The notes under the pieces: generated by a model | The model's database searches: none | Told to the model about the DNA's origin: nothing | What the model saw: the letters and a program-made list of their open reading frames with translations, nothing else | Shown here: piece by piece, positions 25,115 to 33,097 of the stretch | Layout: each line of letters opens with the position of its first letter | Numbering within the stretch: the stretch's first letter is position 1 | Source: CBDUMN01 sp965368335 | Lineage (GTDB): Bacteria; Pseudomonadota; Alphaproteobacteria; Rhodospirillales; JAPHRK01 | Assembly: GCA_965368335.1 (NCBI GenBank) | Contig: CBDUMN010000029.1 | Location: 1-37,847, forward strand | DNA: 37,847 nucleotides | Direction: 5' to 3' | Translations under genes and position numbers: made by a program

Positions 25115-26818
25115 ATGGCTCGACATCCTTATATCCAGCGCCGTGGTAACAAGTTCGGATACCGCCGAAGGGTACCCTCCGAGCTTCAAGAAATCATTGG
25201 CCGCAAGGAGTGGAAGCCCTCATTAGGGGGCAATTATGAACAGGCGCTAGAAAAAGCCCGCCTCCTCGCCCTTCAGCATGATCAAGAAATCGCTAAGGCC
25301 AAACGGAAGTTGGCTGAAAACGTTACCAAGGAACTCAGTTTAGTCGAAATTGAACGCCTAACTCACCTGTGGTTCCTAAGGGAGTATGAGGAAATTCAGC
25401 GTGAGGAGAACTCGGAGAGACTGATCTATTCCGAAGATGTCAATCATGCGAGCGAGGAGGTTCTAAATGCACTCCTCGACCTTAACAAAGATAGATTGAC
25501 TACGAACGACTTCCTTGATGAAAACGGTTCATTCAAATGGGCTGATGACCTGCTGGCTGATCAAGGGATAAATCTAGACAAATCCAGCGACAGCTACTTC
25601 GCTCTCTGCCGCAATCTCATACGATCCGCCCAAGAAGGCTTTAGGAGAGCCGAGGCAGAGCTTCAAGGCGACTATACGTGGCAACCCTCTGACCCAGTCC
25701 TGAAGGGACTCCCTGAGTCATCTGAGGCAATCTCCACGGTCTCCCCTACCCCTCAATCAGACACGCCTGTTTTTTCGGTCGTCTTTGACAAGTATCTGGA
25801 AGAGAGAAAACCACCGAAGCAAACGGCCATGGACTTCACCACCTATGTTCGTCGATTCAAGGAGGTGAATGGAGACCTCCGGGTTGACAAGATCGCCCGA
25901 TCTCATGTTCGTGAGTTTAAAGATGCTTTGCTGAAGCTACCGGCTCATCAGAACAAGGCTCATAGAGCGATGACGGTTCCCGAGCTACTCAAAGCCGTCC
26001 AAGGTACCGAATACAAAAAGCTTTCCCGTGGTTCGGTAAACAAGGCCCTTAATGCTATCAAGGCTGTTCTGAGTTGGGCTGTGACCAACGGCTACATTGA
26101 GAGTAATCCGGCGACCAAGTTCAACATCAAGGACCCAGAAGCGAATAAGGAGAAGCGCCTCCCCTATGACGAGGAGGATATGAAAAAGATATTCACATCA
26201 CCAATCTACACAAAAGGAAAACGACCGAAAGCAGGATGTGGCGAAGCGGCTAAATGGCTTCCTGTTCTGGCTCTCTTCACTGGGGCTCGACTGGAGGAGC
26301 TTGGGCAATCCCTGGTGACGGATATCAAGGAAGAGCAAGGCATTACCTTCCTTCACCTAACGACCATTGAAGAAGGTAAGCGTCTAAAAACAAAGAGCAG
26401 CCGTCGCAAGGTCCCAATTCATCCCCAACTGGTTCGCATGGGTTTCTTGGACTACGTCGAGCAACAACACAAAGCAGGGCGAGTTCAGCTTTTCCCTGAC
26501 CTTAGAAAGGATACGAAGGACAAGCTTACCGGCCATTGGTCACGGTGGTTCGGTCGGTATCAAAGGGACCTTGGGATAACCGACCGAAAGAAGGTCTTCC
26601 ATTCCTTCCGCCACACTTTCAAGGATGCATGTCGCCGCGCCAGGATTCCCATTGACGTCCATGACGCCATTACGGGCCATTCCGGAAGGACAGTTGCTGA
26701 TGACTATGGGTCAGGAAGCTATCCCCTTGAGGTCATGGCAGACGAAATAGCCAAGGTAGAATTCCCTAGCTTGGACCTTCGTGAACTCGGGAAGAAAACG
26801 GGAAGTAATTTCAAATGA
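25115..26818 (+). CDS. Phage-type tyrosine integrase
   Basis: This site-specific recombinase is expected to insert and excise the element at tRNA-Glu. The 567-residue protein begins with the MARHPYIQRRGNKFGYRRRVP motif of a small N-terminal domain seen in alphaproteobacterial integrases. A core-binding domain follows at about 220-330 and the catalytic domain after that. Active-site residues are visible: Arg in TGARLEEL, H496 and R499 (HSFRHTF), H522 (GHSG) and nucleophile Y531. The second ATG was chosen because GGGGG lies 9 bases before it; an ATG three codons earlier abuts this site. It is longer than the usual 400 residues because of a Glu-rich middle insert. Confidence 0.93.
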   Translation: MARHPYIQRRGNKFGYRRRVPSELQEIIGRKEWKPSLGGNYEQALEKARLLALQHDQEIAKAKRKLAENVTKELSLVEIERLTHLWFLREYEEIQREENSERLIYSEDVNHASEEVLNALLDLNKDRLTTNDFLDENGSFKWADDLLADQGINLDKSSDSYFALCRNLIRSAQEGFRRAEAELQGDYTWQPSDPVLKGLPESSEAISTVSPTPQSDTPVFSVVFDKYLEERKPPKQTAMDFTTYVRRFKEVNGDLRVDKIARSHVREFKDALLKLPAHQNKAHRAMTVPELLKAVQGTEYKKLSRGSVNKALNAIKAVLSWAVTNGYIESNPATKFNIKDPEANKEKRLPYDEEDMKKIFTSPIYTKGKRPKAGCGEAAKWLPVLALFTGARLEELGQSLVTDIKEEQGITFLHLTTIEEGKRLKTKSSRRKVPIHPQLVRMGFLDYVEQQHKAGRVQLFPDLRKDTKDKLTGHWSRWFGRYQRDLGITDRKKVFHSFRHTFKDACRRARIPIDVHDAITGHSGRTVADDYGSGSYPLEVMADEIAKVEFPSLDLRELGKKTGSNFK

Positions 26819-26822
26819 GTCT

Positions 26823-27169
26823 CTATCGATCCCTTTCTTTCTCCAAAACCCATTGATGGTATCCACAAAGCTGCACCCCACCACTGTAGGCCATATCTTC
26901 TAGAGATATGCCTTCCCCACAGACCGAACAGGTAGAGTTTTCCTCAGACAATGCGAATTGGCACTCAATGCATTGGCCTTCACTGAAGACATATAAACCT
27001 CCGCACTCAGGACACTGTCCATAGGGAGGCTCTCCTCCATCCGTCATTGAAATGTAAGCTTCTCCGGCAAGAGACTCTGTTACAGCCCCTGAAATGAGTT
27101 GAGTGCTCTCGAGACTTTCTTCACACGAATGACATTTAAACTCTGCATCACGCCACGCTGCATTCGCTA
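26823..27169 (-). pseudogene. Zinc-ribbon hypothetical protein, 5' part lost to an insertion sequence
   Basis: About 114 codons of a C-terminal half remain, running into the left inverted repeat of the IS. Four CxxC knuckles (CHSC, CPEC, CIEC, CSVC) mark a double zinc-ribbon protein, and the tail ends in CGYHQWVLEKERDR. The upstream half is not found on the other side of the IS, so insertion was accompanied or followed by deletion. A longer open frame that continues into the transposase region is an accident of the junction. It is convergent with the integrase, with only 4 bp between the stops. Function is unknown. Confidence 0.7.
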
Positions 27170-27192
27170 GTCGTCTGTGAAAAACGCTAATT

Positions 27193-28524
27193 TCAGGCTG
27201 GGACGGTTCTAATTGGCCCGATAAGCATTCCCATGATCCAAGCCCAAAGAGCTTTGAGCCATTTGAGGATGAGGCGGAAGTTGTATCCGATTGCGGAGAG
27301 GATGGCGTTGGCCTGGTCGCCATGCCGTCCTTTGAGGTAGTTCCGCCCCAGGTGACCGTCTTCCTTCATATGTCCGATGACCGGCTCGATGGCGGATCGT
27401 CTTTTGAGTTCCTTTTTGATCTGTCCGTGGACGCCGCGCTTCTGGCCCGAGCGGAAGACCCGGAGCGGCTTGGGGGCGTCGTGGCCCCGGTATCCTTTAT
27501 CGACGTAGATGCGCTCGATCTCGCGGCCGGTGAGCTCCTGGGTTTCCTCGATGACGGTCTTGAGCGTATGCCCATCGTATGGGTTTCCATGGAAGGCCTT
27601 GGCGTGGAGCACGAACTGGCCGCCCTTGCAGCGTTTGTTGGTGGTCGTGATCGAGACCTTGCAGCCGAACTCGTAGGGTGAGCGGGCTTTCCCCTTGCCG
27701 ATGCATTCGGTCTCGGGCGCATGCCAGGAATAGAGCTTCCAGCCTCTCTGGCGTTGTTTCTGTCCATGAATCTGGCTGGCCCGGCTCAAGGGGACGGCGA
27801 AGGTCTGGCGCAGGATGTCGTCGCCCTCGACCTTGCGCCGGATGTCCTTGATCAGGCGCTTTAAACGGGTGCGCAGGAGCTTCATCTGGCGGTTATGGCG
27901 CTTGAACTGTTTGGCGTGGGCATAGCGCCCGGCCATCATCGCGGCATGTTTGGCCACCCGGACGTAGGACTGGCGCAGCGCCACCCCGTGCTCCTTGGCC
28001 AGACCGCCCAGCTTGTGGATCGCGGTCAGCAACAGCTTGGCGTCGGTCGGGAAGGTCACGTTCTTGGGCTGCACCGTGGTGTCCACCGTGACACGCGCGA
28101 GATCGCTCTTCTTCAAAGCTCCGGCTTCCTCGGCAACCCGCAGGGTCTCGGCCAGGAAGAGGTCGAGCCTGTCACCGAAGCGCTTGCGCGCATTGGTCAG
28201 GTTGGAGCGGTCGTGGGGCAGTTCGTGGCGAAAGAATTCCTCGCCGGTGAAGTATTGGAAATAGGGATCGCAGACCCAGCGCTCGCAGACCAGTTCGTCC
28301 GACAGGCCGTGGATCTGCTTCAAGAACAGCAGCCCCAAGACAAACCGGCTCGGAACGGCGGCCCGGCCCTTGTCGGCGTAAAGCTCGGCAACCTGCTGGT
28401 CCAGCCACTCCCAGTCGATCCGATTGGCCAGGGCCACCAACTCGTGGCGCATGTTGATGATCTGGTCCAAGCGGGACCGGAACAGGTCCCCCGAGCCGTC
28501 TTTCCGCTGTGCTTTTGGCCGCAT
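27193..28524 (-). CDS. IS5-family DDE transposase
   Basis: The 443-residue transposase has an N-terminal DUF772-like domain (SRFVLGLLFLKQIHGLSDE). Its DDE triad can be placed at D148 (VTVDTTVQPK), D342 (IYVDKGYRG) and E380 (AIEPVIGHMK). The basic middle section with KQFKRHNRQMKLLRTRLKRL is typical of the longer IS5 subgroup. An AGGAGG ribosome-binding site lies 5 bases before the chosen ATG; an in-frame upstream ATG lacks one. The gene is intact, so the element may be active. Its GC content is visibly higher than that of the flanking remnant. Confidence 0.92.
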   Translation of the reverse strand: MRPKAQRKDGSGDLFRSRLDQIINMRHELVALANRIDWEWLDQQVAELYADKGRAAVPSRFVLGLLFLKQIHGLSDELVCERWVCDPYFQYFTGEEFFRHELPHDRSNLTNARKRFGDRLDLFLAETLRVAEEAGALKKSDLARVTVDTTVQPKNVTFPTDAKLLLTAIHKLGGLAKEHGVALRQSYVRVAKHAAMMAGRYAHAKQFKRHNRQMKLLRTRLKRLIKDIRRKVEGDDILRQTFAVPLSRASQIHGQKQRQRGWKLYSWHAPETECIGKGKARSPYEFGCKVSITTTNKRCKGGQFVLHAKAFHGNPYDGHTLKTVIEETQELTGREIERIYVDKGYRGHDAPKPLRVFRSGQKRGVHGQIKKELKRRSAIEPVIGHMKEDGHLGRNYLKGRHGDQANAILSAIGYNFRLILKWLKALWAWIMGMLIGPIRTVPA

Positions 28525-28592
28525 CCATCCCTCCTGATGAAACGACCATCGAATCACGGACTAAGCGCAAAGCAAAAACAAAAAACGCCTCC

Positions 28593-28639
28593 GAAATTGC
28601 AAGAAAATGAACCAATATGGCCCGCTTTCTTGCAATTTC
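28593..28639. repeat. 14-bp inverted repeat inside the IS right end
   Basis: GAAATTGCAAGAAA and its exact complement are separated by 19 bp, upstream of the transposase gene. It may block transcription entering from outside or bind the transposase. Confidence 0.6.
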
Positions 28640-28715
28640 AAATGCCTACCAAACCGGGATTATGACATCCAATCAGTGGGTTGGGTGTTTTTCACGGACG
28701 ACATTTTATGTTCCT

Positions 28716-29567
28716 TCAAAACAAACAACGTATTTTTGGCACACCAATTGGCTCCCATTCACTTTGGAAGCTAATGGCCATCCCTTCCAACGTCCCCAAA
28801 AAGAAGAATGGAGCAAAGTCTTTGTCGAATACGCCGCTTTCGGCCATACGTTTGCGGGCGAGTTCGAGGAACTTCTCATTCTCAAAAACCGCTAAAATCC
28901 GGGGAGCGTGCTTATAGTGAAATTGCCTGTTGATCGCGCCTTCACCGATAGCAAAGCGGTACTTCGCCAATTTGTCGTGAATACGCTTGGTCCGGTTCTG
29001 ATTGTGCATTTCCAGAATGAATAGGCGAACCTCCCCTGTGGGCCATGTGAGCTGGAAAACGGCGTCCGGGATTATCGCGTTTCCGTTGTCGAGATCGATC
29101 TTAGTAAGTGCCCGACGCGGCGCTTTGGTTTTGGACCGATTAGCCCCCGTTACATCAAAATAGGAATAGTAGTAGTCCACATTGACGCCGTGCTCCGCAC
29201 ACCAAAGCCGGACGGATATTTCGCAATCGACGCAATGCAGCCGATGAAAGAAGTGCGTGCGGATCGGAGCCGCACTCTTGGGATAGGGGACTTCTGACGC
29301 GTCGATCTGCAATGCATCGGCAAGCAGGCTTGCGCCTCGACGTGTCAGATAGTGGCAATGAGGAAGCCGTCCATAACCTGGTAGGACACCATGCTTCATT
29401 ATTCCGACGTAAGGACGTTTGCCACCTGTTAGGCCTCGAAGGACCGTATACAGCCGTGACTGGTTTTTCGTCACTCCCAGCCGCAGCATCTGCTTTGCCG
29501 TGAGATAGCGATAAGTCCGGAGACCACCAAGAATGCGAAATTCGGTTTCGGAGAGCGTTCGAATCAT
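28716..29567 (-). CDS. Replication-relaxation family protein
   Basis: The 283-residue protein matches the pattern of the Replic_Relax family, linked to plasmid replication and DNA relaxation. An N-terminal winged helix (LSETEFRILGGLRTYRYLTAKQML, about 5-28) is followed by a central YLTRRG segment. Then comes a nuclease-like block with PDAVFQL (about 168-174) and FILEMHN (about 186-192), and then KLAKYRFA. The PD...E-x-H arrangement resembles a PD-(D/E)XK fold, though the lysine is not conserved. It follows the ATPase gene by 13 bp, so the two are co-transcribed. Its stop is only 13 bp from the IS end, and the C-terminus may be native or slightly altered. Exact biochemical role is unproven. 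Confidence 0.72.
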   Translation of the reverse strand: MIRTLSETEFRILGGLRTYRYLTAKQMLRLGVTKNQSRLYTVLRGLTGGKRPYVGIMKHGVLPGYGRLPHCHYLTRRGASLLADALQIDASEVPYPKSAAPIRTHFFHRLHCVDCEISVRLWCAEHGVNVDYYYSYFDVTGANRSKTKAPRRALTKIDLDNGNAIIPDAVFQLTWPTGEVRLFILEMHNQNRTKRIHDKLAKYRFAIGEGAINRQFHYKHAPRILAVFENEKFLELARKRMAESGVFDKDFAPFFFLGTLEGMAISFQSEWEPIGVPKIRCLF

Positions 29568-29580
29568 GCGGGCTTATTCG

Positions 29581-31362
29581 TTAAATGAACTCGAGGTTAG
29601 GTTTGGGGGGAGCATCAGGCTGGAGCCCTTGGGTCTCGGTTGATTTCGAGGGTTCCTGTGCCACATCCACGGGTCGGTAGTAGCGGCGCTTTTGCTTGGC
29701 CAATTCCGCTCTCCACACATCGCGCGAGACGCAGTTTTTAGTATCGGCCAAATTGGATGGCGGATAGAGCTTGATGGCGGCTTTGTCCCCAGCCTTGACA
29801 TAAAACCGCCGTTTCTCAAGCTGAACCAGCTGCGCTTCATCAAGGTCCATCAGACGAGCCATTTCCCGATGGGTTGATTTCTCGTTGTTAAAGCCGGCGA
29901 CTTTTACCGCCGTGTTGCCAAGGACCGTTTTAACGAGGTCTGTATCCATTTTTTGCCCGGCGTACTGCTGGGCCAAGGTCAGATGGAGCCCGAATTTTCG
30001 CGCCTCTTCCAAAATCTCCGTAACCGTGGGCGACAGGAAATTATGGCACTCATCTACGAACAGATGGATTGGCACCATATTGTGCTTACGGATTTTGTAT
30101 TTGCGGAGAACATACGCCTGAAAGGCCGCCATGACGAAACCTCCCATTGCGGAGATCGTCTCGCGATCAATCTCCCCCTTTTGCATACTGAAGCATATGG
30201 TTTTGCGGTCTTTAATTAACGTGTCCAGATCGATGGTGGACGGGCCGCAAAGGAAATTCATGAAGTGCTCGGAATTCATGAGGGTTTGAATCTTTCCCAC
30301 AATGGCGTCCTTGGTGGTTTCGTAGCGCTTCTTTTCCCACTCGGCTTCAATGAATCGGCGTTGTTGAACGCTCATATGATCCAGCGCTGCTTTGAACAGT
30401 TGATCTTTCGGCTTTGAACAAAAAAGCTGTTGCAGGGTCAGAAGGTCCGTATTCGGCATGCGGAGGAGCGCCGTCATGCAGGGGATCAGAAGCGCAGCCA
30501 TATTACCTGTAAGACCCGCATGGTTCGCCCTGCGAAAAAGCTCATCGAAAACTCCCATCAATTGTGCGGCAACGGTGCCCGCTGCCTTTGGATCGTCGAG
30601 ATCGAATGGGTTGAGAGTGGGAGTCTTTTTCGACGACAGAGCTGGGTTGATATAGACGAGCCGGTCAGTCGCAATGATTTCCTCCTGCCCTGCTACCTCA
30701 TCGGCGAACTTTCCATGTGGGTCCAGCACAACGACACAGGGAGGCTTATCTTGCTGGGCGTAGGAGTGGATCAGTATTTTCATCAACTCGGATTTGCCCG
30801 AACCACTGGAGCCCGTGATGTAGGTATGCATCGCCCGGTCGCTTTCAGGGATCAGCGCTGGCAAACGTTTAAAAAAAAACTTGGATAGCTCAGGAGCCAT
30901 ATCTCGCATGTATGCCAGATAGCCCTCACGGTCCGCTGTATGACGCTCAACATCAAAGCTTCTTGCCAGAAGTGTTTGAAGCGCATTCGGTGTTTTGATC
31001 GTCTGATAGAAGTGGGGTTTATCGGAATAGTGGGCCGCGTCGTGATATTGTTTCCGGGTCTGGTTGTCGAGCCGTAAAAGCGCAGTGCGGATATCGCCCA
31101 TCCGGCGAACCGTATCCAGATACTCGCTGTAATTCAGGAAGTCCTGATCGGCAATGATTTCCTGCGCCTCCCGGGGGAGGGAAGTAGCTGCTTCCTGAGC
31201 CCTTCTGATCAAGGTCAGGCGGCGTTGCACGATGGCGTCAATGGCGGTTTCCGCTTCATGAATTGCCCATTCGCCGACGTAGTGGAGGGTGTCTTTAGGC
31301 TCGTCTGGGTCGGGTAAACCTGTCGCCAGATAGATGGCCTTTTCATAGTCTCGAACGCCCAT
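29581..31362 (-). CDS. HerA/TraG-like DNA-translocating ATPase (DUF87/type IV coupling family)
   Basis: The 593-residue protein is a P-loop ATPase of the kind that pumps DNA in conjugation. Walker A GSSGSGKS is at 184-191, and the DPHGKF motif typical of HerA/VirB4-like enzymes lies at about 214-219. A Walker B IHLFVDECHNF occurs in the second half, followed by AQQYAGQ. The N-terminal 170 residues are helical and charged, and no transmembrane helix is seen, unlike classical VirD4 proteins. The start at 31362 was chosen because GGAGG precedes it and a likely promoter ends just upstream. A start 12 codons earlier would lie at the transcript end. Paired with the Replic_Relax protein it may form a mobilisation machine. 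Confidence 0.78.
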   Translation of the reverse strand: MGVRDYEKAIYLATGLPDPDEPKDTLHYVGEWAIHEAETAIDAIVQRRLTLIRRAQEAATSLPREAQEIIADQDFLNYSEYLDTVRRMGDIRTALLRLDNQTRKQYHDAAHYSDKPHFYQTIKTPNALQTLLARSFDVERHTADREGYLAYMRDMAPELSKFFFKRLPALIPESDRAMHTYITGSSGSGKSELMKILIHSYAQQDKPPCVVVLDPHGKFADEVAGQEEIIATDRLVYINPALSSKKTPTLNPFDLDDPKAAGTVAAQLMGVFDELFRRANHAGLTGNMAALLIPCMTALLRMPNTDLLTLQQLFCSKPKDQLFKAALDHMSVQQRRFIEAEWEKKRYETTKDAIVGKIQTLMNSEHFMNFLCGPSTIDLDTLIKDRKTICFSMQKGEIDRETISAMGGFVMAAFQAYVLRKYKIRKHNMVPIHLFVDECHNFLSPTVTEILEEARKFGLHLTLAQQYAGQKMDTDLVKTVLGNTAVKVAGFNNEKSTHREMARLMDLDEAQLVQLEKRRFYVKAGDKAAIKLYPPSNLADTKNCVSRDVWRAELAKQKRRYYRPVDVAQEPSKSTETQGLQPDAPPKPNLEFI

Positions 31363-31406
31363 TCCCCCTCCATTGGTTCGCGCAATGATAGCATACACAA
31401 TGGAGC

Positions 31407-31436
31407 ATTATAGTGGAATGAAAACTGCCCAGTGAA
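31407..31436 (-). promoter_or_regulatory. Promoter of the ATPase/Replic_Relax operon
   Basis: On the minus strand a perfect TATAAT is preceded by TTCACT at 18 bp. Transcription should begin near 31399, about 37 nt before the chosen ATPase start. Confidence 0.65.
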
Positions 31437-31579
31437 TTCAGAGTGTTATCATGAAAATCTAATTACAAAACACTCCCTTCATTCCGTTTTTCATCTCTCA
31501 TCACTCGTTCGCCTACCGGCTCACTCGCTCTTCGTTCTTCAAATCTTCATTTCGGTCGTGTTCCACGCAACCGGCTCAC
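31437..31579. other. Repeat-bearing gene-free gap, candidate oriT
   Basis: The gap upstream of the ATPase promoter contains a 7-bp inverted repeat (GAGTGTT/AACACTC, 31441-31475). It also has two copies of ACCGGCTCAC (31515 and 31570) and two TCACTCG repeats (31501 and 31521). One strand is strongly pyrimidine-rich. Position beside DNA-processing genes suggests an origin of transfer, but no known nic site was recognised. Confidence 0.35.
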
Positions 31580-32676
31580 GTTGTAAACTTAAAAACGTTG
31601 TGTAGTGTTTTGAGGGCGCGACCTTGTTCGTTGAGGGCCGATATACGTGCCAGGGCTCTACGTAGAGCTTTACGGCCATTGCTGCGCCCAAGGACAGCAG
31701 CTACACGATCCAACAACCCGGCCTTTTTCAAACCATCCAATGCGCTCCGTTCCGCTGCTCGAGCTTTAAACAACTCTTTTCTTTGTTGTTTGCAGACCGT
31801 CTTGTAGCCGTCTCGCAGCACTGTTGCTAGCGCTGCTTCCGCATCCGCCCGCCAGTCTTTACGGTCTCCCCATTCATATAAACCGACACTGCTCGGTTCA
31901 ATTAAGTCACTTCTAGTGCGTTTTTTGTTGGCAAAGATTGGCGGGACCCGATTCCAGGTCCAGGCGGTCATTACGATGGCCCATTTCCATCGGTCGCGGG
32001 TGTTGGCCACGTATTGAATCACTGCCAGTGTCGTCGCCCGATGGGTTTCGTTGAATTGTAGTGATAACTGGCTAAACAGGTCGGGCTGCTGCGCTTGGAC
32101 TGCATCCAGAGCGGCAGCCGCCACAGCCTTACTGAAGGCCGTGCGGACGGTCGTTCGGTTGCCTTTCTTGCCACGCGGCAGGGTGACCACGTAGCCCCGC
32201 CCAAACCAGGCCTTGTGAAATCCCGCGTAGAGTCCGTGCCGGACGGTGACTGGCGGCATGGCCGACAAGTTGATGCCCTGGCGGGCGAGGCTGGCTTGCG
32301 CCGTCCCATACCAAGTCTGCAAGGGTTTCTCGGCAATGCGCAGGGCCGAGAGGTCCGCCTTGATAGTCAACGGTCGCGCGTTCTCCATTGTAGTGATAAC
32401 CGCCCTTCGACAAATTGGTTGGGTCTGTGTTGCCGGTAGCGGGTCTGCCTCGGGTGGTGAAGGCGTGGTTTGATCGGCGGGCTTGTCATTTCCGCCTCCG
32501 GTGAGCTCGGCAACCGCCCGTCGCGTTTCCTGCCGGGTCCGGACCGCCGCCACATCGGCGTTAGAGGCCGCGCCCATATAGCGGCTTTCCGTACGCACCT
32601 TTCCCCCTACACGGAAGGAGCTCTGCTCGTACAGGTATGGGCGACCTTTAACCCATTTTATGATTCGATAAGCCAC
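31576..32676 (-). CDS. Basic protein of unknown function, mobile-element associated
   Basis: I do not recognise the full 366-residue protein. Residues 1-36 (RIIKWVKGRPYLYEQ, then FRVGGKVRTESRYMG) look like the N-terminal beta-hairpin module of IS1634/IS4-type transposases and related DNA-binding proteins. A Pro/Thr-rich linker follows at about 65-90, then an Arg/Lys-rich C-terminal part with Trp-rich RWKWAIVMTAWTWNRVPP. No DDE, HUH or tyrosine-recombinase motif was found. The start is a GTG with AGGTG seven bases upstream. It lies upstream of the ATPase operon in the same direction, and it is a candidate DNA-recognition or replication component of that module. Confidence 0.6.
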   Translation of the reverse strand: MAYRIIKWVKGRPYLYEQSSFRVGGKVRTESRYMGAASNADVAAVRTRQETRRAVAELTGGGNDKPADQTTPSPPEADPLPATQTQPICRRAVITTMENARPLTIKADLSALRIAEKPLQTWYGTAQASLARQGINLSAMPPVTVRHGLYAGFHKAWFGRGYVVTLPRGKKGNRTTVRTAFSKAVAAAALDAVQAQQPDLFSQLSLQFNETHRATTLAVIQYVANTRDRWKWAIVMTAWTWNRVPPIFANKKRTRSDLIEPSSVGLYEWGDRKDWRADAEAALATVLRDGYKTVCKQQRKELFKARAAERSALDGLKKAGLLDRVAAVLGRSNGRKALRRALARISALNEQGRALKTLHNVFKFTT

Positions 32677-32722
32677 GTCAAGGCACCTCGAGAATCAGGA
32701 AGCCCTATGCTTACTGAGCAGA

Positions 32723-32758
32723 GCGCCACAATCAACACCTGTTGTGGCGCGTACTATA
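32723..32758 (-). promoter_or_regulatory. Promoter -10 and start-site hairpin of the unknown gene
   Basis: A 9-bp perfect inverted repeat GCGCCACAA/TTGTGGCGC with a 10-base loop lies directly after a TATAGT -10-like box on the minus strand. The transcript of the 366-residue gene would begin with this hairpin, which suits an operator or a replication/transfer structure. Confidence 0.45.
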
Positions 32759-32872
32759 TTCACTAAAGGTTGGGCCAATGTCGTCGCCTAAACGATTCTT
32801 CCGCTTTTTGATTGAGGCGACTAAGAACGAGGAAAAGTGGACGATGCTACATAGAATCAGTAGAATACGGAT

Positions 32873-33097
32873 ATGAACAAGTTGCTCGAACAAGCCGTGA
32901 CAGCTGCGTCTACGCTTTCCGAAGAAAGCCAGAGCGCTTTGGCGCGTCAAATTCTGGACGAGACCAAACGGCTTGCCATTTTGGAAGCTGTTGCAGAAGC
33001 GGATGCGGACGATAAGAGCGTTCCGCATGACGACGTTTGCAAGTGGGTCGAAAGCTGGGGCTCAGAGCGTGAACTCCCCGAGCCACAGTGCAAGTAG
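32873..33097 (+). CDS. Putative antitoxin of a type II toxin-antitoxin pair
   Basis: The 74-residue acidic protein has an N-terminal helix with a LSEESQSALARQIL segment followed by an acidic tail, a typical antitoxin layout without a recognisable ribbon-helix-helix. It is called antitoxin because the next gene overlaps it by 10 bp and encodes a ParE-like toxin. The pair is divergent from the unknown gene and lies just before tRNA-Val(GAC). It would neutralise the toxin and probably represses its own promoter. A weak start context was seen and no clear ribosome-binding site. Confidence 0.7.
   Translation: MNKLLEQAVTAASTLSEESQSALARQILDETKRLAILEAVAEADADDKSVPHDDVCKWVESWGSERELPEPQCK

Larger units (their letters stand above)
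27170..28702 (-). mobile_element. IS5-type insertion sequence (1533 bp)
   Basis: The ends are imperfect 18-bp inverted repeats beginning GTCGTC(T/C)GTGAAAAAC, with 16 of 18 positions matching, and weaker similarity continues inward. They enclose one transposase gene, with a long non-coding right end. No target-site duplication was seen: the left flank ends in CTA and the right flank begins ATT. The boundaries rest only on the inverted repeats. Confidence 0.75.

Noticed and set aside
26823..27323. 166-codon frame joining the zinc-ribbon remnant to the IS
   Set aside because: The first 51 codons lie inside the IS in a non-transposase frame; only the part after the inverted repeat belongs to the zinc-ribbon gene.
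27895..28665. 256-codon plus-strand frame opposite the transposase
   Set aside because: It is the antisense of conserved transposase sequence and reads into the IS non-coding end.
31437..31579. CRISPR array
   Set aside because: The direct repeats are only 7-10 bp, unevenly spaced and just two copies each.
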